A stretch of DNA of 64,000 nt from Mediterraneibacter hominis (GCF_014287475.1 NZ_JACOPF010000004.1:124001-188000), one strand, 5' to 3'. Shown: positions 18,864 through 27,962, counted from the stretch's first letter. Numbers and translations: made by a program. The notes: a model not told the origin generated them from the letters alone.

Positions 18864-19817
18864 TTAACTTTTTCTTGCAGTGACGCAGACCCATTCTCCC
18901 TGGTATGTCACATCCAGCACTTCCAGCCCTGCTTTTTTTACCGCCTCTACAACTGTCTGCTCTTTGTCGTCTATAATTCCGCTTGTAATGTAAATGCCGC
19001 CCGGCTTTAACTGATGCACCACTACCGGAGTCAGCTGCGTCAACACATCTGCGAGAATATTCGCCACTACTATATCATAGCACTCGTAGCCTGCCTTATC
19101 TTGGATTTCCTTATCATCAATGATATTTCCTATCATAACTTCATACTGATTTTTCGAAATTCCGTTTTCTTTCATATTTTCATATGTTGCTTCAATCGCA
19201 CAGGGATCCAGATCTGTTCCTACACTGTAGGCAGCCCCGAATTTAAGCGCCAGCATTCCGAGGATTCCGCTTCCGCAGCCTACATCCAGAATTTTTGTCT
19301 GCTCCTTTACGTACTTTCGGATCTGTCGGATGCACAGCTGTGTTGTCTCATGCATGCCTGTTCCAAACGCCGTGCCCGGATCGATGTGAATCACCAGTTT
19401 GTCGTTATCTTCCGGCTTTACTTTTTCCCAGGACGGAATAATCAATATATCATCCACATAAAACTGGTGAAAATATTGTTTCCAATTATTCACCCAGTCT
19501 ACATCCTCTGTCTGGGACTCCTCAATCGTCAGTTCTCCTGCATCTACATACGTTCTGATTTCTTCCAGCTCTCTTGTGACTTGTGCAAGAACCGTTTCCT
19601 TTTCTTCTCCCTCCTCCAGATAAAAGCTTAAATATGCAACTCCGTCATCTTCCTGGGACTCTGGCAAAATGTCCACAAACATCTGCTCCTTGTCTGACTG
19701 GCTAAGCGGTATTTTATCTTCGATTTCCACTCCTTGAATCCCCAAATCCATCAACATGCTGCTGACTATATCCTCTGCCTCTGTGGTTGTCTTTAACCGG
19801 AATTTATTCCATCTCAT
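18864..19817 (-). CDS. prmA: ribosomal protein L11 methyltransferase PrmA
   Basis: PrmA trimethylates lysines of ribosomal protein L11. The 317-residue protein begins MRWNKFRLKTTTEAEDIV and contains DPGTAFGTGMHETTQLCIRQ and the SAM motif ILDVGCGSGILGMLALKFGA. The start is the ATG at 19817, with AGGAGGAAG upstream and a 4-nt ATGA overlap with the stop of the preceding lysozyme gene, so the two are coupled. An upstream ATG at 19838 is not favoured. Confidence 0.95.
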   Translation of the reverse strand: MRWNKFRLKTTTEAEDIVSSMLMDLGIQGVEIEDKIPLSQSDKEQMFVDILPESQEDDGVAYLSFYLEEGEEKETVLAQVTRELEEIRTYVDAGELTIEESQTEDVDWVNNWKQYFHQFYVDDILIIPSWEKVKPEDNDKLVIHIDPGTAFGTGMHETTQLCIRQIRKYVKEQTKILDVGCGSGILGMLALKFGAAYSVGTDLDPCAIEATYENMKENGISKNQYEVMIGNIIDDKEIQDKAGYECYDIVVANILADVLTQLTPVVVHQLKPGGIYITSGIIDDKEQTVVEAVKKAGLEVLDVTYQGEWVCVTARKS

Positions 19818-20701
19818 TTTTCTTCCTCCTGAAACCATACATTCAAATCTACCGCCCCTTCAATCCCCGGCACACTTCCCGACTCGGAATACTGCCATAC
19901 AGAAAAATCATAGGGGCATTGGGGCGTATTTTCATAATCTGCATACCATATATCGTACCCGGTCAGCTCCTCCATGTAAAGTGTAAACGCCATCCATTTC
20001 ATATTGGCATAAATCATTGTCTCATATCCTGCTTCCTCGATTCTATCGCAGAATATAATACAGTTATCCGTAAATTGTTCTCTGGTATTCTCGTCTGTAC
20101 GCGCCGTATCTCCTTTTATTTCTTCTGTATCAAATACAACTGGCAGTTCTAGTTTGCGCCCTTCCAAAGTCTGGAGCACAAACTCTGCTTCTTCCTTTGC
20201 CTCTTTATCAGAGACAGCCTGCGAAAAGAAGTACACGCCTGTTTTTAATCCGGCAGCCTGCGCTCCCTTTATGTTCTGCTCGAACCTTTCATCTAAAACC
20301 AACCTTCCTTCAGCTCCGTATCCGCGGTATCCCAGACGGATAATCGCAAATTCTATGCCGCTTTCTTTTACGACATTCCAGTCGATCTCCCCTTGAAATT
20401 CTGACACGTCGATTCCGATTGCAGAAGAAACGCCCTCCTCTCTTTCCTCATAGTATTTATAGCCATTCTCCTCTTTTAAATACCGGTAATCATAGGTACA
20501 CTTCGGTACATCTGCAAGCAGCGCAGCCTCGTATTTCTGTCCATATACATCCACAAATGTATAGACCTGGTTTTCTCTGTCTGGCTGCTTTTCTTTCTCC
20601 ACAGCCTGCTCCGCCAATGTTTCCTTTCCTTTTTCCTGGCAAGAAGGAATCAAAGCCATGCACAAACATATACCGCACAAAAAATAAATTTTCCTTTTCA
20701 T
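19814..20701 (-). CDS. GH25 (lysozyme-like) lipoprotein
   Basis: This is a predicted cell-surface muramidase of 295 residues. The N-terminus is a lipoprotein signal (MKRKIYFLCGICLCMAL, then a cysteine in IPSC). After a charged linker, the GH25 domain runs from about residue 90: GIDVSEFQGEIDWNVVKESG, FAIIRLGYRGYGAEG, GVYFFSQAVSDKEAKEEAEF, and the DxE pair in PVVFDTEEI. It ends with the YDIWYADYENTPQCPYDFSV-type strand and a VDLNVW motif. The ATG at 20701 overlaps the MOSC stop by ATGA. Its place inside a cofactor/tRNA operon is unusual. Confidence 0.9.
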   Translation of the reverse strand: MKRKIYFLCGICLCMALIPSCQEKGKETLAEQAVEKEKQPDRENQVYTFVDVYGQKYEAALLADVPKCTYDYRYLKEENGYKYYEEREEGVSSAIGIDVSEFQGEIDWNVVKESGIEFAIIRLGYRGYGAEGRLVLDERFEQNIKGAQAAGLKTGVYFFSQAVSDKEAKEEAEFVLQTLEGRKLELPVVFDTEEIKGDTARTDENTREQFTDNCIIFCDRIEEAGYETMIYANMKWMAFTLYMEELTGYDIWYADYENTPQCPYDFSVWQYSESGSVPGIEGAVDLNVWFQEEEK

Positions 20702-21150
20702 TCTCCTCTTTTCCTGACATATATGGTATCCCCTGCTTCCATCCTGCCTCCGCAAAGCACTTTTGCAAAAATCCCTTCTCTTGGCATAATGCAGTCTCCC
20801 ATTTTCTGATAAATTTCACACCCATGATGACATTCTTTTCCAATCTGCGTTATCTCAAGCACTACATCATTACAGACCAAACATGTCCCTACCGGCAGTG
20901 TTCTAAGATCTATCCCCTGGACAATCAGATTTTCTCCAAATGCCCCCTCTGATACATCTGCTCCCTTTTTTCTGAATTCTTCTATCTTTTCATGGGACAA
21001 AAGGCTCACCTGCCTGTGCCACTTTCCGGCGTGAGCATCTCCTTCAATTCCATAATCTTCAATAAATACCGCGCTTTTTATCTCTTTTTTCTGCGTCCCT
21101 TTCTTAGCACTAATACAGATGGCCAGCACTTTTCCTATCTTATCCTCCAA
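20698..21150 (-). CDS. MOSC domain protein
   Basis: MOSC proteins are beta-strand-rich carriers or transferases of molybdenum-cofactor sulfur. About 150 residues: GKVLAICISAKKGTQKK, EDYGIEGDAHAGKWHRQVSL, EGAFGENLIVQGIDL, and the likely functional cysteine in ITQIGKECHHGCEIY. The start is uncertain. A TTG at 21150 places the family N-terminus and overlaps moaA by 11 nt; an ATG at 21201 would overlap it by 62 nt. The stand-alone MOSC type next to moa genes suggests use of Moco. Confidence 0.88.
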   Translation of the reverse strand: MEDKIGKVLAICISAKKGTQKKEIKSAVFIEDYGIEGDAHAGKWHRQVSLLSHEKIEEFRKKGADVSEGAFGENLIVQGIDLRTLPVGTCLVCNDVVLEITQIGKECHHGCEIYQKMGDCIMPREGIFAKVLCGGRMEAGDTIYVRKRGE

Positions 21151-22141
21151 TTTCAGACATTCCCTTCCTTTCAATATTTTCTTCTTTCTTTGCGGATGCA
21201 TTTTTTCCAGTCTCTGTAAACTGATGGCAATACGGCTTTTTGGACACTGCTTTTCTAAATGCGTCTCTTACTTCCTCCTTAGAGGCGCCTGTCCGAAGAA
21301 GGGGTTTTAAATCCACTCCGGTGTCGTACTGCAGACAGGTCTTTAAATACCCTGCTGCCGTCAATCTAATCCGATTACAGCTCGTACAGAAGGAATGTGA
21401 CATCGCACTGATAAAACCAATTTCTCCGTTTCTTTCCTCAAACTGGTAATATACGGCAGGGCCATTTCCAAAACACCTCTCTGCAATTCTGCTTCTCCCA
21501 TATTCTTTTTCTAAAATCTTACGTATTTCCTCCTGGCTTCTTCCCTTATATTTTTTTCCAAGTCCGACCGGCATCATCTCAATGAAACGCACACGTATAC
21601 CCTGCTCATACGCAAACTGTGCCAGCTTTAAATACTGTGCTTCCTTCACCTCCATAAGAGGAACACAGTTTATTTTCACTGTAAGTCCAGGGCAGGAGCA
21701 CGCTCTTTTCATCCCTTCTATGACCTGTTTTAGATTGCCGCAGCGGGTAATCTTTTCATATTCTGTTTCGTCTAGTGTGTCGAGACTTATGTTGACTGCA
21801 TCTAATCCGTTTTTTGCCAGCTCTTCAATCTGATGGGACAAAAGCACTCCGTTCGTTGTCATTGTCACCTGCTCAATACCCGGCACCGCTTTTAACATCC
21901 CTATAAGCGCGGCAATCCCTTTCCTTACAAGCGGTTCCCCTCCGGTGATCTTAATCCTGCTGATGCCTTCCTCTGCCCCTATCCTGACGATCTGCACAAT
22001 CTCATCAAAGGTAAGAATTTCCCTATGTGCTGTCTGTGCGATCCCCTCTTGCGGCATACAGTACACACAACGCAGATTACAGCGATCTGTGACCGAAACA
22101 CGCATGTATGTGATCTCTCTGCCATACCCGTCTTTAAGCAT
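21140..22141 (-). CDS. moaA: GTP 3',8-cyclase MoaA
   Basis: MoaA is the radical-SAM enzyme that starts molybdenum cofactor synthesis from GTP. The motifs are VSVTDRCNLRCVYCMPQEG, ITGGEPLVRKGI, a C-terminal cluster SHSFCTSCNRIRLTAAGYLK and the essential C-terminal Gly-Gly tail in RKGMSEIGG. The start is taken at ATG 22141, giving 333 residues and an 8-nt overlap with mogA; an ATG at 22186 would add 15 residues inside mogA. The intact GG tail argues that this moaA is functional. Confidence 0.95.
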   Translation of the reverse strand: MLKDGYGREITYMRVSVTDRCNLRCVYCMPQEGIAQTAHREILTFDEIVQIVRIGAEEGISRIKITGGEPLVRKGIAALIGMLKAVPGIEQVTMTTNGVLLSHQIEELAKNGLDAVNISLDTLDETEYEKITRCGNLKQVIEGMKRACSCPGLTVKINCVPLMEVKEAQYLKLAQFAYEQGIRVRFIEMMPVGLGKKYKGRSQEEIRKILEKEYGRSRIAERCFGNGPAVYYQFEERNGEIGFISAMSHSFCTSCNRIRLTAAGYLKTCLQYDTGVDLKPLLRTGASKEEVRDAFRKAVSKKPYCHQFTETGKNASAKKEENIERKGMSEIGG

Positions 22142-22637
22142 CCTTTCCACATTCTCCTTCACTGCCTGACAAAATGCCAATTCCATGGCTCAAGGCAGGC
22201 AGAATATACTCCAGATTTTCCCGGACTGCCTTTGGGCTTCCTGGAAGATTGATAATCAGTGTCCTCTTTCGTATTACAGATACGCCGCGGCTTAGCATCG
22301 CCCGAGGGGTAATCTGAAGAGATGCAAAGCGCATCGCCTCTGCAATCCCAGGGACATTCCGATCCGCTATAGCTAAGGTTGCCTCTGGTGTCCTGTCCTT
22401 CATTGAAAATCCTGTACCACCTGTTGTAAGAATCAAATCCACACTATATGCATCACACAGTCTGCACAGGCACTTTTCTATTTCTTCTTGTTCATCTGGA
22501 AGCAGTATCTGCTCTGTCACTTTATACTCTTTTGCCTCCAGCATTTCCTTTATCAGCGGCCCGCTTCTGTCTTCTCTTTTCCCTGCATATCCTTTATCGC
22601 TCAAGGTAATAACCGCCGCTTTCCATCTTTTTTCCAT
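22134..22637 (-). CDS. molybdopterin adenylyltransferase MogA/MoaB
   Basis: This 167-residue molybdopterin-binding-fold protein begins MEKRWKAAVITLSDKGYAGK and has LILTTGGTGFSMKDRTPEAT, the conserved binding loop, and LIINLPGSPKAVRENLEYIL. It adenylates molybdopterin before molybdate insertion. It lies between moaC and moaA. Whether it is strictly MogA or MoaB cannot be decided by reading; the role is the same. Confidence 0.94.
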   Translation of the reverse strand: MEKRWKAAVITLSDKGYAGKREDRSGPLIKEMLEAKEYKVTEQILLPDEQEEIEKCLCRLCDAYSVDLILTTGGTGFSMKDRTPEATLAIADRNVPGIAEAMRFASLQITPRAMLSRGVSVIRKRTLIINLPGSPKAVRENLEYILPALSHGIGILSGSEGECGKDA

Positions 22638-22654
22638 TCTCTGCCTTCCCTTTC

Positions 22655-23158
22655 CTACATGATATCCAGTTCTCTTTTCTCTTCGCGTCTATTGATAATC
22701 TCTCCACTCTTTCCGCCGGATTTTCTCACCATGTAAATCTCTGTGATTTCCATAGTCTTATCCAACGCTTTACACATGTCATAAATCGTCAGCAGAGCGA
22801 CGCTTACCCCTGTCAGCGCTTCCATTTCCACCCCTGTCTTTTCTTCTGCCTTCACAGTACAGGTACAGTATACCGCGCACTCCTGATGTTCCAGCTCAAA
22901 CTGTATCTTACAGTTCGTAAGAGGAAGAATATGACACATCGGAATCAGTTCTGATGTCTTTTTTGCTCCCATAATTCCGGCAGTTGCCGCCACAGAAAGG
23001 ACATCCCCTTTGCCGATAGTTCCCGCCTGAATCGCTGTAAAGACTTCACGGCTTACAAGAATTTTCCCCTGCGCCTGTGCCTCTCTTTGCGTTACAGTCT
23101 TTTCCGTCACATCAACCATAACTGCCCGTCCCTTCTCATCAAAATGTGTCAGTCCCAC
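22655..23158 (-). CDS. moaC: cyclic pyranopterin monophosphate synthase MoaC
   Basis: MoaC converts the MoaA product to cyclic pyranopterin monophosphate. The 167-residue protein has the conserved blocks [38 protein letters not shown] and [20 protein letters not shown], then KALDKTMEI. The start is a GTG with AAAGGAG upstream. It is the first gene of the operon, and its mRNA leader of about 150 nt contains three hairpins. Confidence 0.95.
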   Translation of the reverse strand: MGLTHFDEKGRAVMVDVTEKTVTQREAQAQGKILVSREVFTAIQAGTIGKGDVLSVAATAGIMGAKKTSELIPMCHILPLTNCKIQFELEHQECAVYCTCTVKAEEKTGVEMEALTGVSVALLTIYDMCKALDKTMEITEIYMVRKSGGKSGEIINRREEKRELDIM

Positions 23159-23310
23159 TTTTTTCTCCTTTTCCTGTTCTGATTCATTAATCTATCTGCT
23201 TCTTTTTCCAATACAAGCTTATGAGAGGTGTCTGCAGCACCTCATACCATCCATACAGGCATGGAACATTCTGTAAATGGATGATAGCGTCAGTAAACAC
23301 TGACGCTATC
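23159..23310 (-). promoter_or_regulatory. structured mRNA leader of the moaC operon, candidate riboregulator
   Basis: From the predicted transcription start to the moaC GTG the minus strand can form three successive hairpins. The first is GATAGCGTCAG-6 nt-CTGACGCTATC (23310-23283). The second is CATCCAT...ATGGATG with an inner ACAG/CTGT (23283-23248). The third is TATGAGGTG-CTGCAGA-CACCTCTCATA (23246-23220, with a two-base bulge). I do not recognise the Moco riboswitch consensus in it. Its position before a Moco operon makes a regulatory RNA plausible. Confidence 0.5.
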
Positions 23311-23314
23311 TCTT

Positions 23315-23343
23315 ATTATAGAGGAAACGATTTGTAAAGTAAA
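23315..23343 (-). promoter_or_regulatory. promoter of the moaC operon
   Basis: On the minus strand TTTACT (23343-23338), 17 bases, TATAAT (23320-23315) gives a good SigA promoter. It lies immediately downstream of the ABC exporter stop, and transcription would begin near 23308, at the base of the first leader hairpin. Confidence 0.7.
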
Positions 23344-23364
23344 CATTCTCCTCCTTATTACTTC

Positions 23365-25197
23365 TTACGCGACTTCCGTCGTCTTTTCAAACTGAGAATT
23401 ATACAGCTCTGCATAGAAGCCTTTCTTTGCAATCAGCTCCTCATGCGTTCCCTGCTCTACAATGTCCCCCTCTTTCATAACAAGAATCAAATCTGCATCC
23501 CGAATGGTGGACAGCCTATGTGCTATGACAAAGCTTGTTCTGCCTTTCATCAGATTATCCATCGCCTTTTGAATCAGTACCTCTGTCCTCGTATCAACAG
23601 AGCTGGTCGCCTCGTCTAAGATAAGAATCTTCGGGTCTGCAAGAATCGCTCTGGCGATTGTCAAAAGCTGCTTCTGTCCCTGAGACACATTGCTTGCCTC
23701 TTCATTTAACTCCATATCATATCCGCCTGGAAGCGTCTGTACAAACCGATGGACATGCGCTGCCTTTGCCGCCTGGATAATCTCTTCCTCCGTCGCGCCC
23801 AGCTTTCCATACCGGATATTGTCCCGTATAGTACCGTGAAACAGCCATGTATCCTGAAGTACCATTCCAAACATCTCTCTAAGCTCATTTCTGTTAAAGT
23901 CCCGTATGTCATGTCCGTCCACTTTAATTGCTCCGCTGTTTACATCATAAAACCGCATCAGCAGCTTAATCATCGTTGTCTTTCCTGCGCCAGTCGGCCC
24001 TACAATTGCTATTTTCTGTCCTTCTTTTATCTTTGCCGAAAAGTCGTTGATAATAATTTTCTCTGGATTATATCCAAAGTGCACATGCTCAAACTCCACA
24101 TTTCCTTTCAGCCCTTCTACACTGACCGGATTCGGCACCGTCTGCTCCTCTTCTTTTTCTTCCAGAAATTCAAATACTCTCTCGGAGGCCGCTGTTGTCA
24201 TCTGTAGCATGTTTGATACCTGTGCAATCTGCTGGATAGGCTGTGTAAAATTCCTTACATACTGTATAAAGGACTGAATATCCCCAACCTCTATCGTCTT
24301 CTTAATCGTCAGGTATCCGCCTAAAATCGCAACAGCCACATACCCCAGATTTCCGATAAACTGCATAATCGGCATCATCATTCCGGAGAAGAACTGTGAT
24401 TTCCATGCAGAATTATAAAGCTTTCCGTTTGTATCATTAAATGTGCGTATTACATCCTCTTCTTTATTAAATGCCTTTATGATATTGTGCCCGCTGTATA
24501 TCTCCTCTACCTGTCCGTTTACATTTCCAAGATATGCCTGCTGATCTCGGAAATATCTCTGGGAATGTTTCATAACAAATGACAAAAGCCCTGCGGAAAT
24601 CGGAAGTATCAGCAATGCCACCACCGTCATCAAAGGACTGATAGACAGCATCATTACAAGTACCCCGATCATGGTAGTCACCGAAGTGATAAGTTGTGTC
24701 GCACTCTGGTTTAAGCTCTGTCCCAGTGTATCAATATCGTTTGTCACGCGGGAAAGAACTTCTCCTACCGGTTTCGTATCAAAATAATTCATCGGCATAC
24801 GGTTGATCTTTTCCGAAATTTCCTTTCGCAGACGATATGTTGTCTTCTGGGAAACTCCCGTCATAATAATTCCCTGGATAAAGGTACAAAGAGCGCTGAT
24901 CACATACAGCCCCAAGGTCATTAAAAGAATCTGCCCGATCTTTCCAAAATCCATGCCGCTTCCGCCGGACACCTTACTGACAAGGCCGTTAAAAATCTCT
25001 GTAGTTGCCTTACCGAGTATCTTCGGACCTACAATATTAAATATCGTTCCACACACAGCAAAAATAAGAACGAATAACATCTGTATTTTATATATACTCA
25101 TATATTTTATCAGCTTTTTCAATGTGCCTTTGAAGTCTTTTGCCTTTTCTCCTGGCATACCGCCTCGCATTTTTCCTGGTCCCATACCTTTACTCAT
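23365..25197 (-). CDS. heterodimeric ABC exporter subunit, consensus ATPase site
   Basis: This 610-residue half-transporter has six membrane helices (about residues 35-330) and a C-terminal nucleotide-binding domain. The Walker A is IVGPTGAGKTTMIKLLMRF, the signature region NVSQGQKQLLTIARAIL, the Walker B and catalytic Glu LILDEATSSVD, and the switch His FVIAHRLSTIR. The N-terminus is Gly/Met/Lys-rich (MSKGMGPGKMRGGMPGEKAK). It overlaps the partner gene by 8 nt and has the intact catalytic residues for the pair. The MarR gene upstream suggests a drug or toxic-metabolite efflux system. Confidence 0.93.
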   Translation of the reverse strand: MSKGMGPGKMRGGMPGEKAKDFKGTLKKLIKYMSIYKIQMLFVLIFAVCGTIFNIVGPKILGKATTEIFNGLVSKVSGGSGMDFGKIGQILLMTLGLYVISALCTFIQGIIMTGVSQKTTYRLRKEISEKINRMPMNYFDTKPVGEVLSRVTNDIDTLGQSLNQSATQLITSVTTMIGVLVMMLSISPLMTVVALLILPISAGLLSFVMKHSQRYFRDQQAYLGNVNGQVEEIYSGHNIIKAFNKEEDVIRTFNDTNGKLYNSAWKSQFFSGMMMPIMQFIGNLGYVAVAILGGYLTIKKTIEVGDIQSFIQYVRNFTQPIQQIAQVSNMLQMTTAASERVFEFLEEKEEEQTVPNPVSVEGLKGNVEFEHVHFGYNPEKIIINDFSAKIKEGQKIAIVGPTGAGKTTMIKLLMRFYDVNSGAIKVDGHDIRDFNRNELREMFGMVLQDTWLFHGTIRDNIRYGKLGATEEEIIQAAKAAHVHRFVQTLPGGYDMELNEEASNVSQGQKQLLTIARAILADPKILILDEATSSVDTRTEVLIQKAMDNLMKGRTSFVIAHRLSTIRDADLILVMKEGDIVEQGTHEELIAKKGFYAELYNSQFEKTTEVA

Positions 25198-27430
25198 GAC
25201 TGTCCGCCTCCTTTCCTTCCATTCCTGCCTTCAGTTCTTCTTCTGAAAGCTGTGAAGCCGCTATCTGCCTATATACTTCGCAGTTTTTCAGCAATTCCTG
25301 GTGGGTTCCCATTCCTGCGACTTTCCCTTCATCCAGAACAAGAATTTGTTCTGCATTTAAAATGGTACTGATACGCTGTGCGACAAGGATTACCGTACTT
25401 CCGGCCGTTTTCTGTTTCAGCGCCCTTCTAAGTGCTACATCTGTTTTATAGTCCAGAGCTGAAAAGCTGTCGTCAAAAATAAAAACCTCCGGATGCTTCG
25501 CAACCGCCCGCGCGATAGAAAGCCGCTGCTTCTGACCGCCGGAAACATTTCCTCCCCCCTGGGAAATTGGGCTTTCATATTTGTCCGGCTTTTCTTCTAT
25601 AAATTCCACCGCCTGGGCAATCTGCGCCGCCTCTTCCATCTCTTCCCTGTTTCCATCTGGATTTCCAAACAGAATGTTAGATGCGATATCACCGGAGAAC
25701 AGTACGCCTTTTTGCGGTACATATCCAAGCCGTTCTCTTAGTTCATGCTGCTTTACCATACGGATATCCTCTCCGTCCAGACGAATCGTTCCTTCTGTCA
25801 CATCATAAAATCTGGGAATCAAATTAACCAGCGTCGATTTTCCGCTTCCGGTACTTCCGATAATCGCCGTCGTCTCGCCTGGTTTCGCCGTAAATGTAAT
25901 ATCATGCAGCACTTCCTCATCTGCTCCCGGATAGCAGAAGGATACATGTTCAAATTCCAGAACTCCCTTTTTCTTTCCGGAAAATGCTTTCGGCTGTTTT
26001 GGATCATGGATGACTGTCTTACTTGTCAGCACCTCTTCTACACGATCCGCTGCCACCGCTGCCCTCGGCAGCATAATGGAGAGCATACACAGCATTAAGA
26101 ATCCCATAATAATCTGCATCGTATATTGGATAAATGCCATCATATCTCCAACCTGCATCTGCCCTTCATTGATGCCATGTGAACCTGCCCACATAATTAA
26201 AACAGAAATTCCATTCATAATCAGCATCATAACCGGCATCATAAATGTCATGGCACGGTTTACAAACAGATTTGTTTTCGTCAGATCTATATTCGCCGCG
26301 TCAAACCGCTTTTCTTCATGTTTCTGTGTACTGAATGCCCGTATAACCGGAAGTCCTGTAAGAATCTCCCTCGTCACAAGATTCAGCTTATCTACAAGGC
26401 TTTGCAGCATTTTAAATTTGGGCATTGCGACAATAAATAAAACCAAAATAACCACCGCAATCAATACAACGGCAAGAGCGATAATCCATGACATGGACAC
26501 ATTTGTCTGAAACACCTGGTAAATTCCCCCTATTGCGAGGATTGGGGCGTAGAGCACAATACGCAGCAGCATGACTGTAAGAAGCTGGATCTGCTGTATA
26601 TCATTGGTGCTTCTTGTAATCAACGACGCCGTAGAAAAATGATCAAATTCATTATTAGAGAATCCGACTACCTTCTGAAATACCTTACTTCTCAAATCCC
26701 GCCCCGTAGAGGCTCCTACCCGCGATGCCATAAATCCTACCAGAACACTCGCCGCCATTCCAAGGAATGCAAGTGCAATCATTTTTCCGCCTGTGGCAAG
26801 CAGATAATGGATCTGCATGGAATCTGTATCCATCCCTAACTCTTCATAGGCCGTCTTTGCAAAGCTGATTGCCGCCTGCTCTAAAATCGTATCCGGAATA
26901 TCCTCCATCTGCTTAGCAGCTTCTTCAACAAACGCCTCTCTCTGTTCGGCAGGCATCACTTTCAGCATGTCAAAAATATCCATTTCTTCCGGCAATATTC
27001 CCTGTGCAGAATTTGCCGTCATCTGCTCTTCTAATTCTTTTGTCATGTCACTGTTGGATTCAAGTCCTGTCACCATCATCATAGGAAGCGCCATCACATC
27101 CGAAAGCTCCTCTTTCTTTTCTTCGTCTTCCTTCACAGCATCTTTGAGTACATATGCTTCTACATCATAAGAGACCTCGTCTTTCTCATAGGAATTGACA
27201 ATTCTCTCCTGAGCTTTTTCTGAAACAAACAGAAGTATTTTTTCCATGTCCTCTGCTCCAACTGCTACAGGAACTTTATCCTCTATTCCGCCCTGCTGGA
27301 TTCCCACATTTACAATGTCGGAAGTATATGCGGGAAGCGACAAGTCGCAATACGCCTGAAGTATCAGAACAGCTATAATTACCAGCATTGCCTTCCAGTA
27401 TGTACCTGCATACTTAAACAAATTTTTCAT
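25190..27430 (-). CDS. heterodimeric ABC exporter subunit, degenerate ATPase site and large extracytoplasmic insert
   Basis: A 746-residue half-transporter. TM1 (about residues 12-32) is followed by an acidic insert of some 170 residues before TM2, rich in Glu and Met, presumably outside the cell. The nucleotide-binding domain has Walker A IIGSTGSGKSTLVNLIPRF and signature NVSGGQKQRLSIARAVA. The catalytic Glu is Asp (VFIFDDSFSALD) and the switch His is Gln (VILVAQRIST). Those two changes mark the non-catalytic site of heterodimeric exporters such as BmrCD or LmrCD. The start has AAAGGATC upstream. Confidence 0.93.
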   Translation of the reverse strand: MKNLFKYAGTYWKAMLVIIAVLILQAYCDLSLPAYTSDIVNVGIQQGGIEDKVPVAVGAEDMEKILLFVSEKAQERIVNSYEKDEVSYDVEAYVLKDAVKEDEEKKEELSDVMALPMMMVTGLESNSDMTKELEEQMTANSAQGILPEEMDIFDMLKVMPAEQREAFVEEAAKQMEDIPDTILEQAAISFAKTAYEELGMDTDSMQIHYLLATGGKMIALAFLGMAASVLVGFMASRVGASTGRDLRSKVFQKVVGFSNNEFDHFSTASLITRSTNDIQQIQLLTVMLLRIVLYAPILAIGGIYQVFQTNVSMSWIIALAVVLIAVVILVLFIVAMPKFKMLQSLVDKLNLVTREILTGLPVIRAFSTQKHEEKRFDAANIDLTKTNLFVNRAMTFMMPVMMLIMNGISVLIMWAGSHGINEGQMQVGDMMAFIQYTMQIIMGFLMLCMLSIMLPRAAVAADRVEEVLTSKTVIHDPKQPKAFSGKKKGVLEFEHVSFCYPGADEEVLHDITFTAKPGETTAIIGSTGSGKSTLVNLIPRFYDVTEGTIRLDGEDIRMVKQHELRERLGYVPQKGVLFSGDIASNILFGNPDGNREEMEEAAQIAQAVEFIEEKPDKYESPISQGGGNVSGGQKQRLSIARAVAKHPEVFIFDDSFSALDYKTDVALRRALKQKTAGSTVILVAQRISTILNAEQILVLDEGKVAGMGTHQELLKNCEVYRQIAASQLSEEELKAGMEGKEADSHE

Positions 27431-27472
27431 GATTATTGATCCTTTCTGCCTCCATTTTCAGTTGCGAATCCA

Positions 27473-27934
27473 TTAGTCCGTCCACCGGCCAAATTTTTCT
27501 TCCTCTGTTTTCAGATTCTCACATATCTGAAACATCATCCTTCTCATCAGAAGCTTCTCTTCCACACTCATTCCCTGAAATATCAGCTCATCTAACTGCT
27601 GTGAAACCCTCTTTACATCCTCAATACAAGATTTCCCTTTTTCCGCCAGCTCCAGACGCATAATTCTCTGATCCTTTTCGTCCGCTTTTCTGCTGATATA
27701 TCCTGCTTTCTCCATCTTCTGTATTGCTGAAGTAATAGAGGGGGGGGTAACATCCATGCGCTTCGCCAGTTCCTTCTGTGAAAGAGAGCCGCTCTGATGC
27801 AGCGAAAACAAAATGCCTGCATGGGTTTTGTTTAAATCATACTTTCCAAACATTTCCTTTGCCTTCTGTTCACATCTGTGCATCAATATTCCAATCAGCC
27901 CGATAGTCGGTATATGATTCATATCACACCTCAT
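27473..27934 (-). CDS. MarR-family transcriptional regulator
   Basis: This is a 153-residue winged-helix repressor, with SLSQKELAKRMDVTPPSITSAI as recognition region and the wing KADEKDQRIMRLELAEKG. The ATG at 27934 follows GGGAGGTG by six bases. It lies 42 nt upstream of the ABC exporter pair and most likely controls it. A TTAGATAACTAA palindrome overlaps its own promoter. Confidence 0.92.
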   Translation of the reverse strand: MRCDMNHIPTIGLIGILMHRCEQKAKEMFGKYDLNKTHAGILFSLHQSGSLSQKELAKRMDVTPPSITSAIQKMEKAGYISRKADEKDQRIMRLELAEKGKSCIEDVKRVSQQLDELIFQGMSVEEKLLMRRMMFQICENLKTEEEKFGRWTD

Positions 27935-27962
27935 ACCGTTCACCTCCCAAACAATCAATTAA

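Noticed and set aside
19014..19631. 205-codon plus-strand frame opposite prmA
   Set aside because: Antisense to the SAM-binding core of PrmA; hydrophobic residues follow from codon complement, not from a real membrane protein.
20698..21201. MOSC gene starting at ATG 21201
   Set aside because: It would overlap moaA by 62 nt and add 17 residues not seen in the family; the TTG at 21150 gives the expected N-terminus.
23220..23310. Known Moco riboswitch
   Set aside because: The position fits, but the conserved motifs of that class could not be recognised by eye, so only an unnamed structured leader is reported.
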